Notes under the pieces: generated by a model
The model's input: only the letters and a program-made list of their open reading frames with translations
Told to the model about the DNA's origin: nothing
Databases searched by the model: none
Assembly (NCBI GenBank): GCA_029339505.1
Contig: JAQISU010001239.1
Location: 7,867,001-7,931,000 of the forward strand
DNA length: 64,000 nt
DNA from: Unio delphinus
Taxonomy: Eukaryota; Mollusca; Bivalvia; Unionida; Unionidae
Direction of reading: 5' to 3'
Program-made: the position numbers and the translations under genes
In this document: positions 26,201-39,400 of the stretch, piece by piece
Numbering within the stretch: position 1 is the first letter of the stretch
Layout of the letters: each line of letters opens with the position of its first letter

Positions 26201-29200
26201 AGCTAAAAGGATCAATTGATGAACACAATTTCCCAATCAACAGGTGGTCGAAGCAGGACTAGCAAGCTGTCCAGGAAATTGATGCATACAGAGGACTCCT
26301 GTATACGTGATTTTCTGAATCCCATATATAAAAATTGCGTGAAAATACGGATTACGCGTTTTCAAGACCTCTGAAAGTGATTGGTGATTAAAACAAGTTT
26401 TTTTTTTGCTGTGAAATTTTCGTTTTTAATTTTATTTACATTTACGATGGCTACCGACAGCAGGGTAAAACACAAATTAAACTTACAGTCTTTGGAAACT
26501 AAATATCTGGCTGTTAAGGAAGTTAAGGGATGAACATCTCGCAAAGAGGTCTGTGAAATTTTTTCACTTAAAAATAACACACATCCAGGAAGGATGAAAG
26601 CTGCATAGTCTATAAAGAAAGACTAAGTTGAAGGTGACTGTGCTCCCCAAAGGAAGAAGCAAGACTGCTTCATTTGAAGACGTGGAGGAAGCATTAAAAT
26701 GGTTCAATGAAGCATTATCGAAAAAACTTAGTGTGGAGAACTTCGCTGCAACAAGTGGTTGGTTCAGTCGCTTTGATGTTCGTCATAACATCGGATACAA
26801 AAGTTTTTGTGGAGAATACATGTACTGTTGACAGTTTTTCATTTCCCTGTGAATAGCCCCATCCCCTTGGTAGCCACAATAAGATGGGTACAGACTGACC
26901 AAACTCGAGGCCAATTTAAGTACATGTACATGAAGCATGTAATTGACAACTTCCCAACCACATGCTAATGCTGACGTTGAATATTGTAATGTTGTTCGTA
27001 TCAGGATGTGATCAATGCAATATTTTAATTTGGATTTTATTAAACAAAGGTAACCAAAATGTAATTTGTCAGTATACAAGTGTATTTCACACTGATTCTG
27101 TCTTCATGAACTCAGATTTCCTTTTTTTTTTCCTTTCTCAAAGTGTAAATGCTATTCACTGACAACGGGTCTCCCTTTGCTGATGAATTTTAAATTTTTT
27201 TTTTAGCCCCCCCCCTCCCCCCCACAACACTTATCTCGACATCCGCCTATGTCGACAATATTTCCTCGTGCCCGATGATGTCGAGATAAACGGGTAGGAC
27301 TGTACAGATGAAACTTTGTTGCAGTGTTTATTATATCCAGGTGACTTCCCTAGCAATGTTCATTGGAAGCCTAGTTTTTACTGCCTCTCTATAACACCCA
27401 GTCCAACTTCAGTCCAAATTGGTTGGATAGCTTCTTAGGACATGCTCTGTGAAATTTTATATGTGATTTCTTTTCTTCCAGAACAGTTGAGTCAGTTTCA
27501 GTCACACTTGGTGGCATTGATTGTTAGGACATGCACTATCAAAGTGGGGCCCTGAGTGGCCAAGTGGTCTAAAGCGCTCTCCATTATGGATCACTGCCAT
27601 CTCACCTCTGTCTGCGTGGGTTTGAGTCTAAGATTCAGCTAATGTTGTTATGTGAGAAAGCTTGCCAGTAGGTTCTTGTGGGTCGGTGGTTCTTTCTGGG
27701 GGTTTTCCCGGGTTCTTCCTCCACCAATAATACTGGCTGCCATGTATAACCTATCGTGTGCTTAAAAATGGCATTAAACCATACAACAACAAAAACAACA
27801 CTATCAAAGTTCTGTGCAGAGTGGTTCTTCTAGCAGTGTTTTACATTTGATGGTAATCTAGTGAAAAAATCTGACTTTGGTCTCATATCCTGAGCATCTG
27901 TGACAGTTTTGATCACATTTGATAAGAATTTATGTTAGGACATATTCTATCATTATTTTATATGGTGGGACTACTCTGTTAATAGTTTAGCTTCCATAGC
28001 AACATATGCAGAATGCCATTTTCGAATCTTATTCAGAATGGCTGAGCTAATTTAGATTAAATTTGGTAGAAATGTTTCTTTGGATGAATTCTATCAAGAT
28101 TAAGTTTTCTTAGTAATGGTATGGCTTCTTTATAAAGCAGGTGGACTTCTCTTGAAAATTTACGCCACTTTTTAACAAACTTTAAAGTTTCTTAGTACAT
28201 ACTCTATCAAAGATGTGTATTGAGTGGCTTTGGTATATATGGATTGGATTCGGTTGTGAATTGGTAGAAAACATACAAATGATACTTATCTCACACTGGG
28301 TTTTAGTTACTAATATTTTTAAAAAATCTGTCTTACTAACAGAACTGCCTTACATATTATAATATTATAAATCCTATAATTGGTCATTTGATCAAATCCA
28401 TTTTTGTTTTATGCTTTGTTTTCATTTGAAATGCATTTGAATTTTGTTTCCATTGAATTCACATTTACATTTCAGATAACATGTCTATCTCAGAAATGCA
28501 TTCTGATGTTGTGTTTACTGCTTTCATTAATGTTTTTCTTTTCATTTTTGTCCTTTTTTTTTTTTAGTAATGTCTGCTGTGCCTAAAGAAGGGATTTAAG
28601 TATAATATAAAAGCAAAGCATACATACTATACATTATTTTGTACATGCATTATACATATTTTTTATTGTAACATACAACAGAATTATTTTGGAATTTACT
28701 ATGGGTTATAGAACACATTCCAGTTGTGATGGTGTACAGTTGCAAACTATATTGTGTGAATTGCTACCAAACTTTGACAGCTAGCTCACAACCAGATATC
28801 ACTGAAAAAATATTGTTTAATTTGGATTATATTGTGAAGCTGTTTATAAATAAACGGAATATTAACATGTGTACTTTTAATTTTAAATTTGAATGGATTT
28901 TAAATTGGTTGTTGTAGGACCAGGTGGAGAGAAACAGACTTAAACACTATTGGAAGCACCTAGCAGCAGTCATCTTCGGATGTTCCTGTCTCTTCATCTT
29001 TGAATTGAGTGAGAGGTAACAAAGAACATCATCTTGTCTAGGTTTATTAGGAAAGAGAAAAAACCTTTTGGGAGGGAAAATGCTGTCATGATGCTTATGC
29101 CATGTCATCAACAACAGTTTAATGGTTTTGGGTCACAAATAATATTTTTTCCATGAAGAGGTATGTTTACTTTTAAGTTTTAATTGTTTCTTTTCCTGAA

Positions 29201-29286
29201 GATTGTAGCAGGATTTTACTTTTGCCTTTTAACTACCTAACTTCCACTTGATGTGAATAGCCAGGATTGTGCTTATGTGCTGTTTA

Positions 29287-29324
<38 letters not shown>

Positions 29325-32300
29325 TTTAACAGAAAGAATCCTGGTATGATACATTTTTACATTTGCTGCAAATGATGCCAATCTGCCATTAGATATTACG
29401 ACCATTACCAGAAATAGAAAAAAATCTTTAATGACTTCAACTCAAGAACCACTCTTAAGAATAGACCAAATTTGACTGAAAGCATACTGCCACAGTGTGT
29501 TTCATTATTTGTATAAATTATGATTGACCATAAAAAAAATGGTCACTGATAACTAAAACTCTCAAAACCTTGTAATGACTTCTTCACAAGAACTGATCAA
29601 AAGAAATGGACCAAATTTTGTAGAAAGTGTACTGGCATTAATCTGTCTAGAATTTGTATACTGATGATATTGACCTTAAAAATGGCCACCATTACTAAAT
29701 TTAGAAAAACCTTGAAATGACTTCTTCACGAGAACTTTTCAACAGAGTGTGACCAAATTTGTACAGAAAGCATCATGGGAATAAACTCTTTCAAATTTGT
29801 TCAGATGTTGCTACTCCACAATCAAACGTGGCCACTGTTACTAAAAATATAATTTTTTTAATAGCAACCCCAGTCAAAATTACAGAGTCTTCATATTTGC
29901 ATTTTAATAATTGATTCTTACAGAGCTCATTCAGACCATTTCAGAACAGTTTTATTTTCTGAAATATTTTGATTAGTTCAGAAGTGATGACTATTTGAAT
30001 CTTGGCAAATATTGTCTTTTCGGTGAATTTTTGCCTTCACGAATGCATGTTTAATTCATATAAGTCGCGGACCCAACAAATATATAAGATAAGTATTTTC
30101 ATCGTAACTTTTGATCTAAAAAAGATATTTCCATGAAACTTGTCAGTCTTATTGCATTTTTACTCTAGAATTCAAATATATACAAATAAATTAGGATATA
30201 TCAACTAGATTTCAATGCAGGAAAGAAAATAAGGGGTTCAAATATTTTGTTTTCTTTTTTCTATCAGACAAGTCAGATACTGTACAACATATTTCTTAAC
30301 AAGTAAATTTATTCAGAAGAAAACATTGGCATACATTGTATACAGTTCATCAAATTTTCTATGCTCTAAGAATGCCCACTGACGTCCAGAATTGCAGCAT
30401 CTGTTTTCTGTCACATGATATGAATTTTTTTATTGGCACCAATGTCTTGAATTCCCCTTCATAGAAGTTCATCAATGTTTTTTACCTCGGCACTTTTTTT
30501 TTTTTACTCACAAGTTTTTTCTTCTGGTCAAGTACACTATTCACTCTGATGGAAAGAGTAGATTGGTTAAGTGACTGATACCCATCGTTAAGTAATGTTA
30601 GGGTGTTGCAAACTTCAGCAAATGTTTGAATATTTTTCTTATAAAAGTTGCAAATTTTAATCACACTTCCAATTGACAATTTGTCTAATTTTACACAAGA
30701 TTTGGAAGCTATTGTATCAGCACTTATTCCTGCTTTTTGGCAGTAAGGACCAGGAAAATCCATACTCATATTTCTACACTGAAAATAAAAAAAAAAAGTT
30801 TTAGGTAAAGTTACAAAAAACAACATATTTCATCATCTAACATTGCAGAGCAGTACTTTATCATGGTATGAAACGTCGATCAGTATTCACGTTTTCGTAC
30901 TCTATTCGTACCATAAAATTTGTTATTTGTTGAATTTCGTTTACACAGATTTCATTTTGTTATTAACATGTTTAAACATCATTTGCATAAATAATTTGTC
31001 ATTAATTTGTATTTAGATGCAAGTTTTGCAGAAAAGTAAACTAAATTAAAGTTGTGAAATCTACATATGTCAACATGAGAACGATCATTTATAATAAATT
31101 TTCGCTATACTTTACAAAATATTTAATAATTAAATAAATAAATATAAAAAAGAACTACTTACCGATACAAAACATTCCAACAGTATAAATAAATCACAGC
31201 ATTTGTCTTGTGATCGCGATTTTTCACATCGATGTTATGTTTATCCAAAACAAAGATGGCAACTGAACTCATATGCTTTATGGAGGTCAACATGGTGAAA
31301 TGCGCACTTTCAAAATTAAATGCGGGTACTTAAATATTTGTTCTGAAAAACAATTTTGGTATTGAAAGAAAGATTAGAATGTCTATTTTGTAATGATATA
31401 TTGAAAATTTAAATAAAACGTTCGTGAGCTGAAAAATCCAGAGATACTTTAGGGGCTATTTTCTCAGCTCAGGGTCATCATATGCAAATTTTCAAATCAC
31501 CGTCGGAATCGTTACCTCATTAATATTCATTAGGTGTTTGTGACCCGCATTTGCAAAACAAACACACTGGTGTCAACGCGCGTGCACAAGAAATGGCACT
31601 TAACTGAGAGCTGTCAATTTTGATAACTGATTGATAATTACATGACCGTATGGTTATACAATAAGAAGTACATATTAATGAAATTTATATGCTTTTGTAG
31701 ATAATTTAAAGCCCTTTTAAATAAAGTTTATTTCATAAAAATGTTATTATCAGTATTGATTTTAATGCAAATTTAGTGCACACAGTGCAAGAAAAAGTCT
31801 ATTTTCGTCTAGTTTACCGATACGGAATAGGCACTACCTGGGGTTCCTATTTTTAAATGGCTGCTTCTCAAATAAAATTTGACAAAGCATCCTGATTTTT
31901 CAAAAATCAATTAACACAATTTTAAATTTAGCATCTTGTATATTTTTTTAATGATGCCATTTCCAAATTAAATCTGATGGTCATTGCTAAAACTATAAAG
32001 ATATTTATAAAACATTAATCTAAAAACAAAAAAAGCTCCACCGAATTAGACCAACTCTGCAAGAAAGCATCCGGGTGTTGAGGTCTTTCAGTATTTGACA
32101 ATTGATTTTGAGGTGTCATTAAATAGACGAAGGTATAAATTATGTGAGAAACAGAAATATTATTTTCGCTGCTTATGCAGTTAACAACATTTGAAGAAAT
32201 GTCAATAAAAAATAAGATTTCGCTGACTGCTCTTGCATTTGTATATTGGAAAAATGTCAGTCATGTGAGCTATATGAGGGGTCCTACAAAACACAACAAA

Positions 32301-35300
32301 AGTCAGACAAAGGCAGGCAAAGTCTGTTTATTTTTGTTTTATTTGTAGATATTCGTATATATTATACTATATTAACTTTGTTTTGCTATTTAAATATTTA
32401 AAAAACATGATTTAATGTTGTTTGAAAGTAAAATTGGTATATATGTGCATTTAATAGAACAAAGTCAGACAAAGGCAGGCAATGTCTGTTTAATTTTGTT
32501 TTACTTGTACATATTCGTATACATTATACTATATTATTCAATTCATAATCATATATTCGTGATGTAACGTTTGTATGAACACGCGGTTTCTGGAATTTAC
32601 TATTACCACACCTCACATTATATCACTGTTCACTTGTTTTGTGTCTTTGTAAACCTGCATCGTGTCCTTTAATTTGGCTTCTTGACTACTTTTGGGTCCT
32701 TATGGACAGTATATTTCCCATCTGAAGAGGTCAGTCCTGAAACACTTGTAGTACACTTAGGAATTTTCTGAAGAGTTGTTTCTCCTCTTCTGTCTTCAAT
32801 GTCCATGAAAGTTTGGTAATCTTACATTTCGAACATCGTGTGTTCAGGTAAAAGTTACCCGTCCCGTATAATGCCCTTCTTAGATCCACCATCTCCACTT
32901 TAACTAATTCGAATATCTTTTCAACCAGTTTATCGGTTTTTCTGGGCTCCCAGTTAAGTTTCACTTTTAATCTGTGGTTCATGCTTTCTGTGTTCTTGTT
33001 GGTCCAAAGTGGGTCTTCGCCACTGGAAATAATGTAGTTCGCCTATTTGTTCTCAACATGCCGAACGTAATACTGCAGGAAGCCACTATGACATTGTTCT
33101 TTAAAGATTGTTTTTAAGTTTGATGTTTCGCTCCTCAAAGGTCGCAGAGTCATGTATCATTGCAACACCGTTTGCTCCGAAAATCATGTCAACAATTTCC
33201 TTTCGATCAGTGGTACTCTTTGGTATCTTGTCAGTCATTTGTCGAAATATATTATCTTTTAGGTGTTTTGAACACAGTTTTCTTGAGCATCCCGGAAATG
33301 CCATGTATATGGCATTGATCATTGCCCATTCGTCGTCAGTTCCCAGGATCATTTCAATGTTTTTGATTTCCAAGACAATCACCCATCTCAAATGCGAAGA
33401 AAATCTGAAGTAATTCTGTTAGCAGCCATCCCAATGAAGCATGAGTGGCCCCAAAAGTATTGGCACATCTCCAGTTCTCTTGCACAGTACCTTGTTCGAT
33501 TTGTTCAGTTTGTATACCATGGTTGTACAGCTGGTTTTACCTTGATTTTTATACTACATGATCAAAGAAAATTTATTGTGTAATAGGTCATTGGCCATCC
33601 TGTCATTCTAATGTCAGGTGTTATTTCTTGTGTTATAATGCAAAAAAATAGTAAAAAGAGCACAAAACTACCAGGTCAGGTAGAAAATGATTGACATAAT
33701 CCTGACAAAGAAAGCTGTCAAACTCGGACACTAGCTGCCTTCTGCATGGAAGAATACTTATAAAGCGTTAAAGTATAAAGTCTATAACAGGTCCATTATG
33801 AATTGTATCCCACTGCCTGTCTTTGAAATCATTTGACTGGCACAAGTACAATATAACTGAGAAATATTTTAAGACCTTCATACCTTACAAATTTGAAACT
33901 AAACTGTGTTAAATAAGTGCAGATTTAAACAAATAAAGATGTAATCAGTGAGTGTAGTATTCAAGAATTGCTGTTTTTAGTAGAAGCTATGGCCTAATGC
34001 TTGGTTGTGATGTGAATGCTCATGCAGGAAAAAATATATTCATATCATTTAGAGTATGCAAAATACCAACCACTGTAACACAAAACTGTCTTGTTCGAAA
34101 TCATAATCTGTTATATAAGTAGATTAAAGATTTTTATCATCTTTTTTAATTATTATAGGCTGAAAATTCACAATAATGCAGTATGTATAGAAGTGTTTAT
34201 TTCATTCTTTGTTGGCAATTGGCATACCAGTAATTTGATTAGCTCTTCAGAAGGGTATGTAATATATATACATAATCATCATAAGTATTATTATTATTGT
34301 AAATATGATATAACTAATGATATAAATAATTCCTAAATATCAGATTAAAAGTCAGATAGACCTATAAATTATAATTATTAAAACTATTTCTGGATTTCAA
34401 AATTTAATTTTTTTAATTTTAAAATAATGATAAAAAGATGATCCTTTATTTTGCAGTATTTATTTCATTCAACATTGTGTTTAAAAAAAAGTGTGATCTG
34501 AATATTTTAATTATTTTGATTCTGTATGCATTGGGTTTTTCTATCTTCTATGATAATATTGTTGTTAATAATAATAATAATAATAATAACAATAATAATG
34601 TTCAAATTATGTGTTCTTTTAAATATAGTTGATAAAAAAGTACTGAAATTTTGAATGCTACTTGATTATGAATTAGCATATAATTTGAAAAAGAATGATA
34701 AAGTCTATATTCTACTTACAGGACATTATTTATGATTCAGAGAATTTTGTCACTTTTTACCTGTGCATCCATGTCACAACCTTACAATGTACATTAGTCT
34801 GCAAGAATGTAATTGTGCCAGATAAATACTTTTGAAGATAGGAAGTGGGGTACAATTTATACTGGACTTGTGTCAGACTATAGTATACCAATATCACAAG
34901 CTTTAAAGATGGAGTAACAAATTTTTATCCTTATGGTAAGAGAGGTAAAAGGTGGATCAGCTAATCTTATGGTTTTTTTTTTCTTTTTCTTTTAACAGGG
35001 GTGTTCGCTTGACCAATCCTTTCTTCAGCATTTGGATTACAGATGTTGGGACAAAACTTGCCGTATCCTACATTCAGTCTTTTGCTGCTCTAGTTTTTCT
35101 AACTTCTCTCACTTTTTCCATCTTTGTTACATGCTCAATTTTTACCTCCTTTTTGAAACAAGGCCCTGCTATTTCTACTGTGTTTCAGTTTTATGTTGAA
35201 AATTTATTACACACTGCATGAACCAACATAGTGAAGTGAAGCATGTGTTTAAGTAGACAAGAGGCTTCTTGTACGAAAGATACAGTTAGTATATTTGTTA

Positions 35301-36362
35301 ACATTTAAGAAAGTGAATGAATTAAAGGTTTATTTTTTCATGAATTTACATTAATTTGAAACTATTTGTAAAAAAATATTCAGTATTTTTCCTACTTTTA
35401 AAAAGGTAGCCCTACTTGATCCCTACTGTATCACAAAGGGTTGATGGAAAGACTAAAAATTTAAAATGTCAATCTAGTGTATAGAGATTTATTCTTTATA
35501 AATTTGTCGCAAAATTACCTTTACTTTACAATTTGTGATATTATTTCCCTAAATTTCAGACATCTTTACTGTTAAAAAGCATTTTGCAAGCACGGTATAT
35601 TTAGTGTACGGTATTATTCATGTATTGTCGGCAGCATTAATTTTTGTTAACATGTTACGATCTTCAGAGTTTGTATGGGTCCCTCAGACCATTGAAAATG
35701 TTTGAAAATTAACGTTTGCTTAAAACATTTTGGAAAGGGCTTAGATTCTGAAGATGTTCACATCACATTTGCAACAAAATTTCAAACAATTCAATTCATC
35801 TTCACGATTTCATTTACTGAAACCATGCTCGTTGGAGTGCTGCAAGGATAACACGTGTGATCCATCCATGATTTGTTTCTGCATCAAATGCTTTAACAGA
35901 TCAGATCGGATTAGAATAACTTTCTTTGCTATCTCCAAGTACAGCCCTTCCAGGAAGATTGAAAAATCTATCTCTCCCTCTCTCGACAGATGGATGGACC
36001 TCTTACAGGTCAGCTCCCTTTTGTACCAGCTAAGTGGCTGATATTATACCTGATTTAAACTAGTGCTTACTTTTGCTAGTCATGTTGTAAGATGTCCTCT
36101 GCAATCTAGTTAACAGCTAAACTTAGGTTTAACCATATTTATTTTTCAGTGGTGCAGTAAGACAGAATGTTGTTTTATGTGGTGCATACAACATTCTTGT
36201 GGATATCAATGATTTTATTCACATCTTTGCAATTTTCATACCATTCATTATTGTCACATGTGATTTTGATAAGTAATATTAATTCTCAGGAAAAATGTTT
36301 GGTGCTGTACCTGTTATCTTTTACACTTATGAATCAATTCAATAATTTCGTTTACTTTAATT

Positions 36363-36424
<62 letters not shown>

Positions 36425-39400
36425 TGCACTTGTTTGTTCCTCTTCTTTACTTTATTACAGAGATGACAAGCAGTGGCTAGAAGTATAAATGATTTAAGGT
36501 CATGGAGTATGGGCATGAGATGTGACTATGCATAAAAGTTGCATTTGGTACACACATGTAATATATGAATAAACCTGGTTCTCTGTTTTGATGTTTTACA
36601 ATAACAAGCATGCTCCACAAATGGCAACATACTCCTCACATCTGAATTGTTATTAGTCTGATTGGGGCTGTTGAGGTGTCCTCTCCAAAATACAGAATAG
36701 ATCCAGAACTTACTGTATCCATGAATACAGTAGAATCATTGATCAGCCTCATGGGTGATGTTGAGATGTCCTCTCTAGTCTCCATGCAGATATGCATAAA
36801 CAACACCAGACCATACGGTAACTGTGTATGCAGTAATACAGTAGAATGCCCAGGAAATTTGAATCAGGTCTTGGAATCACTTATGATCAGTAATACTTAA
36901 TGAGGCATTGTTGTTGATATGTCGACAAGTAGAATGTCATTTATATATTGTTATCCCACTGGGCATAAACCTTGGACACTGCCAATGAGGCAATCATTTA
37001 TTCGGTCCATGCATAACAATACTAAGAAAATGAACAGGATGTAAGGATTTCAAATTCAATCTGTATGGAAAAGAGGGACAGTCTGTACCAATATGTATGC
37101 CAGACGGTCCATACTAACAATACCACACCAGGCAGTCAGACAGTAAAACATAAGTCTTCTTTGGTACGCCATTCTGACTGCTGATCAATGATTCCAGCCA
37201 TACAAATGAGCTATGTATGATTACAATAGTTAGGTGTCTGTGATCAGTGAGTCAGCCATCTAGATATGCTGCACACGTGGTTGTGGCTGTTTTTTCTGAC
37301 TGGCAAGCTGACTAACCAATCAACCAGACTGACCATTCCTATGAAATTCAATACAATACTTGTGAAGCCATCAGACCGAGCCAATCTGGCCGAAACATTC
37401 TTAATGTGATCATTACTGATGATATTTCCAAAAGACAAAATGGTGATGAATGCTGATGATACTTCATCATTTCCTGTAGATGAAGGGAATGAAACACAAA
37501 TGCCAAAACATGCTGATCAGACAGTGGAACAAAATAGATATTAGTTCACAGCAGTGCTTGAGAAAATCCCTAGGACTTTGTTGGATTGCCATCATCCACC
37601 CTCAGCCAGTTCTTCCTACAAAGTCATTTCCTTGGTAAACGTATATCATGGTGATGATCACAATTCGTCATTCAGAATCTTGTCAAAATCAGCAATCATC
37701 TTGAATATAATGTCTTAATTTGGGACATAATGGAATATCAAAATCAGCAATCATCTTGAATATAATGTCTTAATTTGGGACATAATGGAATATCAAAATC
37801 AGCAATCATCTTGAATATAATGTCTTAATTTGGGACATAATGGAATATCAAAGTCAGCAATCATCTTGAATATAATGTCTTAATTTGGGACATAATGGAA
37901 TATCAAAATCAGCTATCATCTTGAATATAATGTATTAATTTGGGACATAATGGAATATCAAAATCAGCAATCATCTTGAATATAATGTCTTAATTTGGGA
38001 CATAATGGAATATCAAAATCAGCTATCATCTTGAATATAGTGTATTAATTTGGGACATAATGGAATATCAATATCAGCTATCATGCCCAGTGTACCTTCT
38101 CTAGTTTCCATTTGCATGACATGGCCTTGCTAATTGGGTTTGTGGTAGTTGTGTAGACAGTGACTGCTCTTTTTAAAAGCACATCCTTTGACCTGGGCTT
38201 GAATTTGCCACTTTTGATGTATTCGCATGGAAAAACGTTTGATTGTGAAACAGTAATCAAGCACGAAATCCCTCAGCAATTTCTCCACGCCCATTGTATA
38301 AACAAAATGCCACTCATAACTAGCATTATGGAGACATTTATCATTTTAGAAGATCAGTCAGTTGTCCTACTGGGTGACACATGTAGAAATAGGATACTCA
38401 ACGTTTCCTATTCCTCTTCTATATTCATGTAATATAATGTGAACCGGTAATGTACTGGATGGAGAAAGCAAATATTTTGTTAAATTATGTTCCTCCAGAT
38501 ATACTTGACTTATCACATCACAAATGATTTCTCCCACCCTTCCCTTGCTCATGTAAAACAACTAGTTTAAATCCGATAGCTCAGATGGGAGTTTACTTGT
38601 AAGAGATGCTTCCAATTGTATATAGACAAAAAGATGTTTCTCCATCTTTTCTGCTGGGTTGTATTCAAATATAACAAAGAATATTATCCTAATGGTCTTA
38701 TTTTAAACCCCTGGCCCACATATAGTGATATTTGTTTTAGACAAGCTATGGTGGTTTAGTTTGGTTTTATTTTATATCACTGGAACACTCATAAGTTTAT
38801 ACCATGTTGAGGAAAGTAATGTAAATTGTCGTGCCCAAGGATACACCACAGTGGTGAGAATCTAACCCAGAACCTTCTGGTCATGAGTTCAGTACCTTAA
38901 CCACTGAGCCACCATTCCCCCTTAGCACAGGGGTATGTACTTTTATCTGTGCCTTATGCCATTTTATTCAATAGAAAATGCCAATTCCAAATCCATATGC
39001 AAGTTATTTTATCTTAACTATTTATGTAGTTGTCATTTATAATCCTGGCTGGCATTGCAGCCTGCTCCTACTTCCTGTTCCTGTGCTACATGATTTTCCT
39101 CGTGTTCCGTAACATCAGCGCTAAAAGAACGACCCTTCCTAGTATGAGCAGTGCAAGACGCAAGTTTTATCTGGTAAGTTAGACTGCAGTTCCGATTAAT
39201 AATTTTCAAAGCCTTAAGCATCGCTATTCAAAGCCTTAAGCATCGCTATTTGTTAAATCATTGTAGAATATAAAGAAAAGTTTAAAAATTCTTATGTATT
39301 ACTGAAGTTTTTCAATAAATTTTATATAAAATAATCATAAAATGTAAGGGATATTTACTTTACTTCAAATTTGGTAAGGACAGTGACAGTTTACAAATGT

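Larger units (their letters stand above)
25151..28917 (+). other. WLS intron 7
   Basis: A 3.8-kb intron. It holds a reversed SINE (25447-25691), a Tigger-type transposase relic and its right end (26447-27302), a SINE with a clear target duplication (27546-27798) and degenerate dispersed repeats (27300-28260). 28260-28917 shows nothing. Confidence 0.9.
29016..34998 (+). other. WLS intron 8
   Basis: The longest intron (6.0 kb). It contains a CA microsatellite, a degenerate tandem repeat (29395-29860), a possible minus-strand spliced frame (30482-31234), direct repeats (32293-32545), a minus-strand MULE relic (32731-33545) and an AAT microsatellite. No feature was seen in 31640-32290 or 33600-34560. 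Confidence 0.9.
35063..39029 (+). other. WLS intron 9
   Basis: A 4.0-kb intron containing an (AT)n tract, a 55-bp tandem array (37683-38083) and a reversed SINE (38759-38922). No coding signal beyond the read-through at its start. Confidence 0.9.

Noticed and set aside
33108..33413. Plus-strand 101-codon frame
   Set aside because: It is the antisense shadow of the MULE transposase relic on the minus strand.
37683..38083. CRISPR-like repeat/spacer pattern
   Set aside because: The whole 55-bp unit is repeated; there are no variable spacers.
38860..38922. Functional tRNA gene on the minus strand
   Set aside because: The head resembles a tRNA but continues into a SINE body and lacks paired stems and CCA-side structure.
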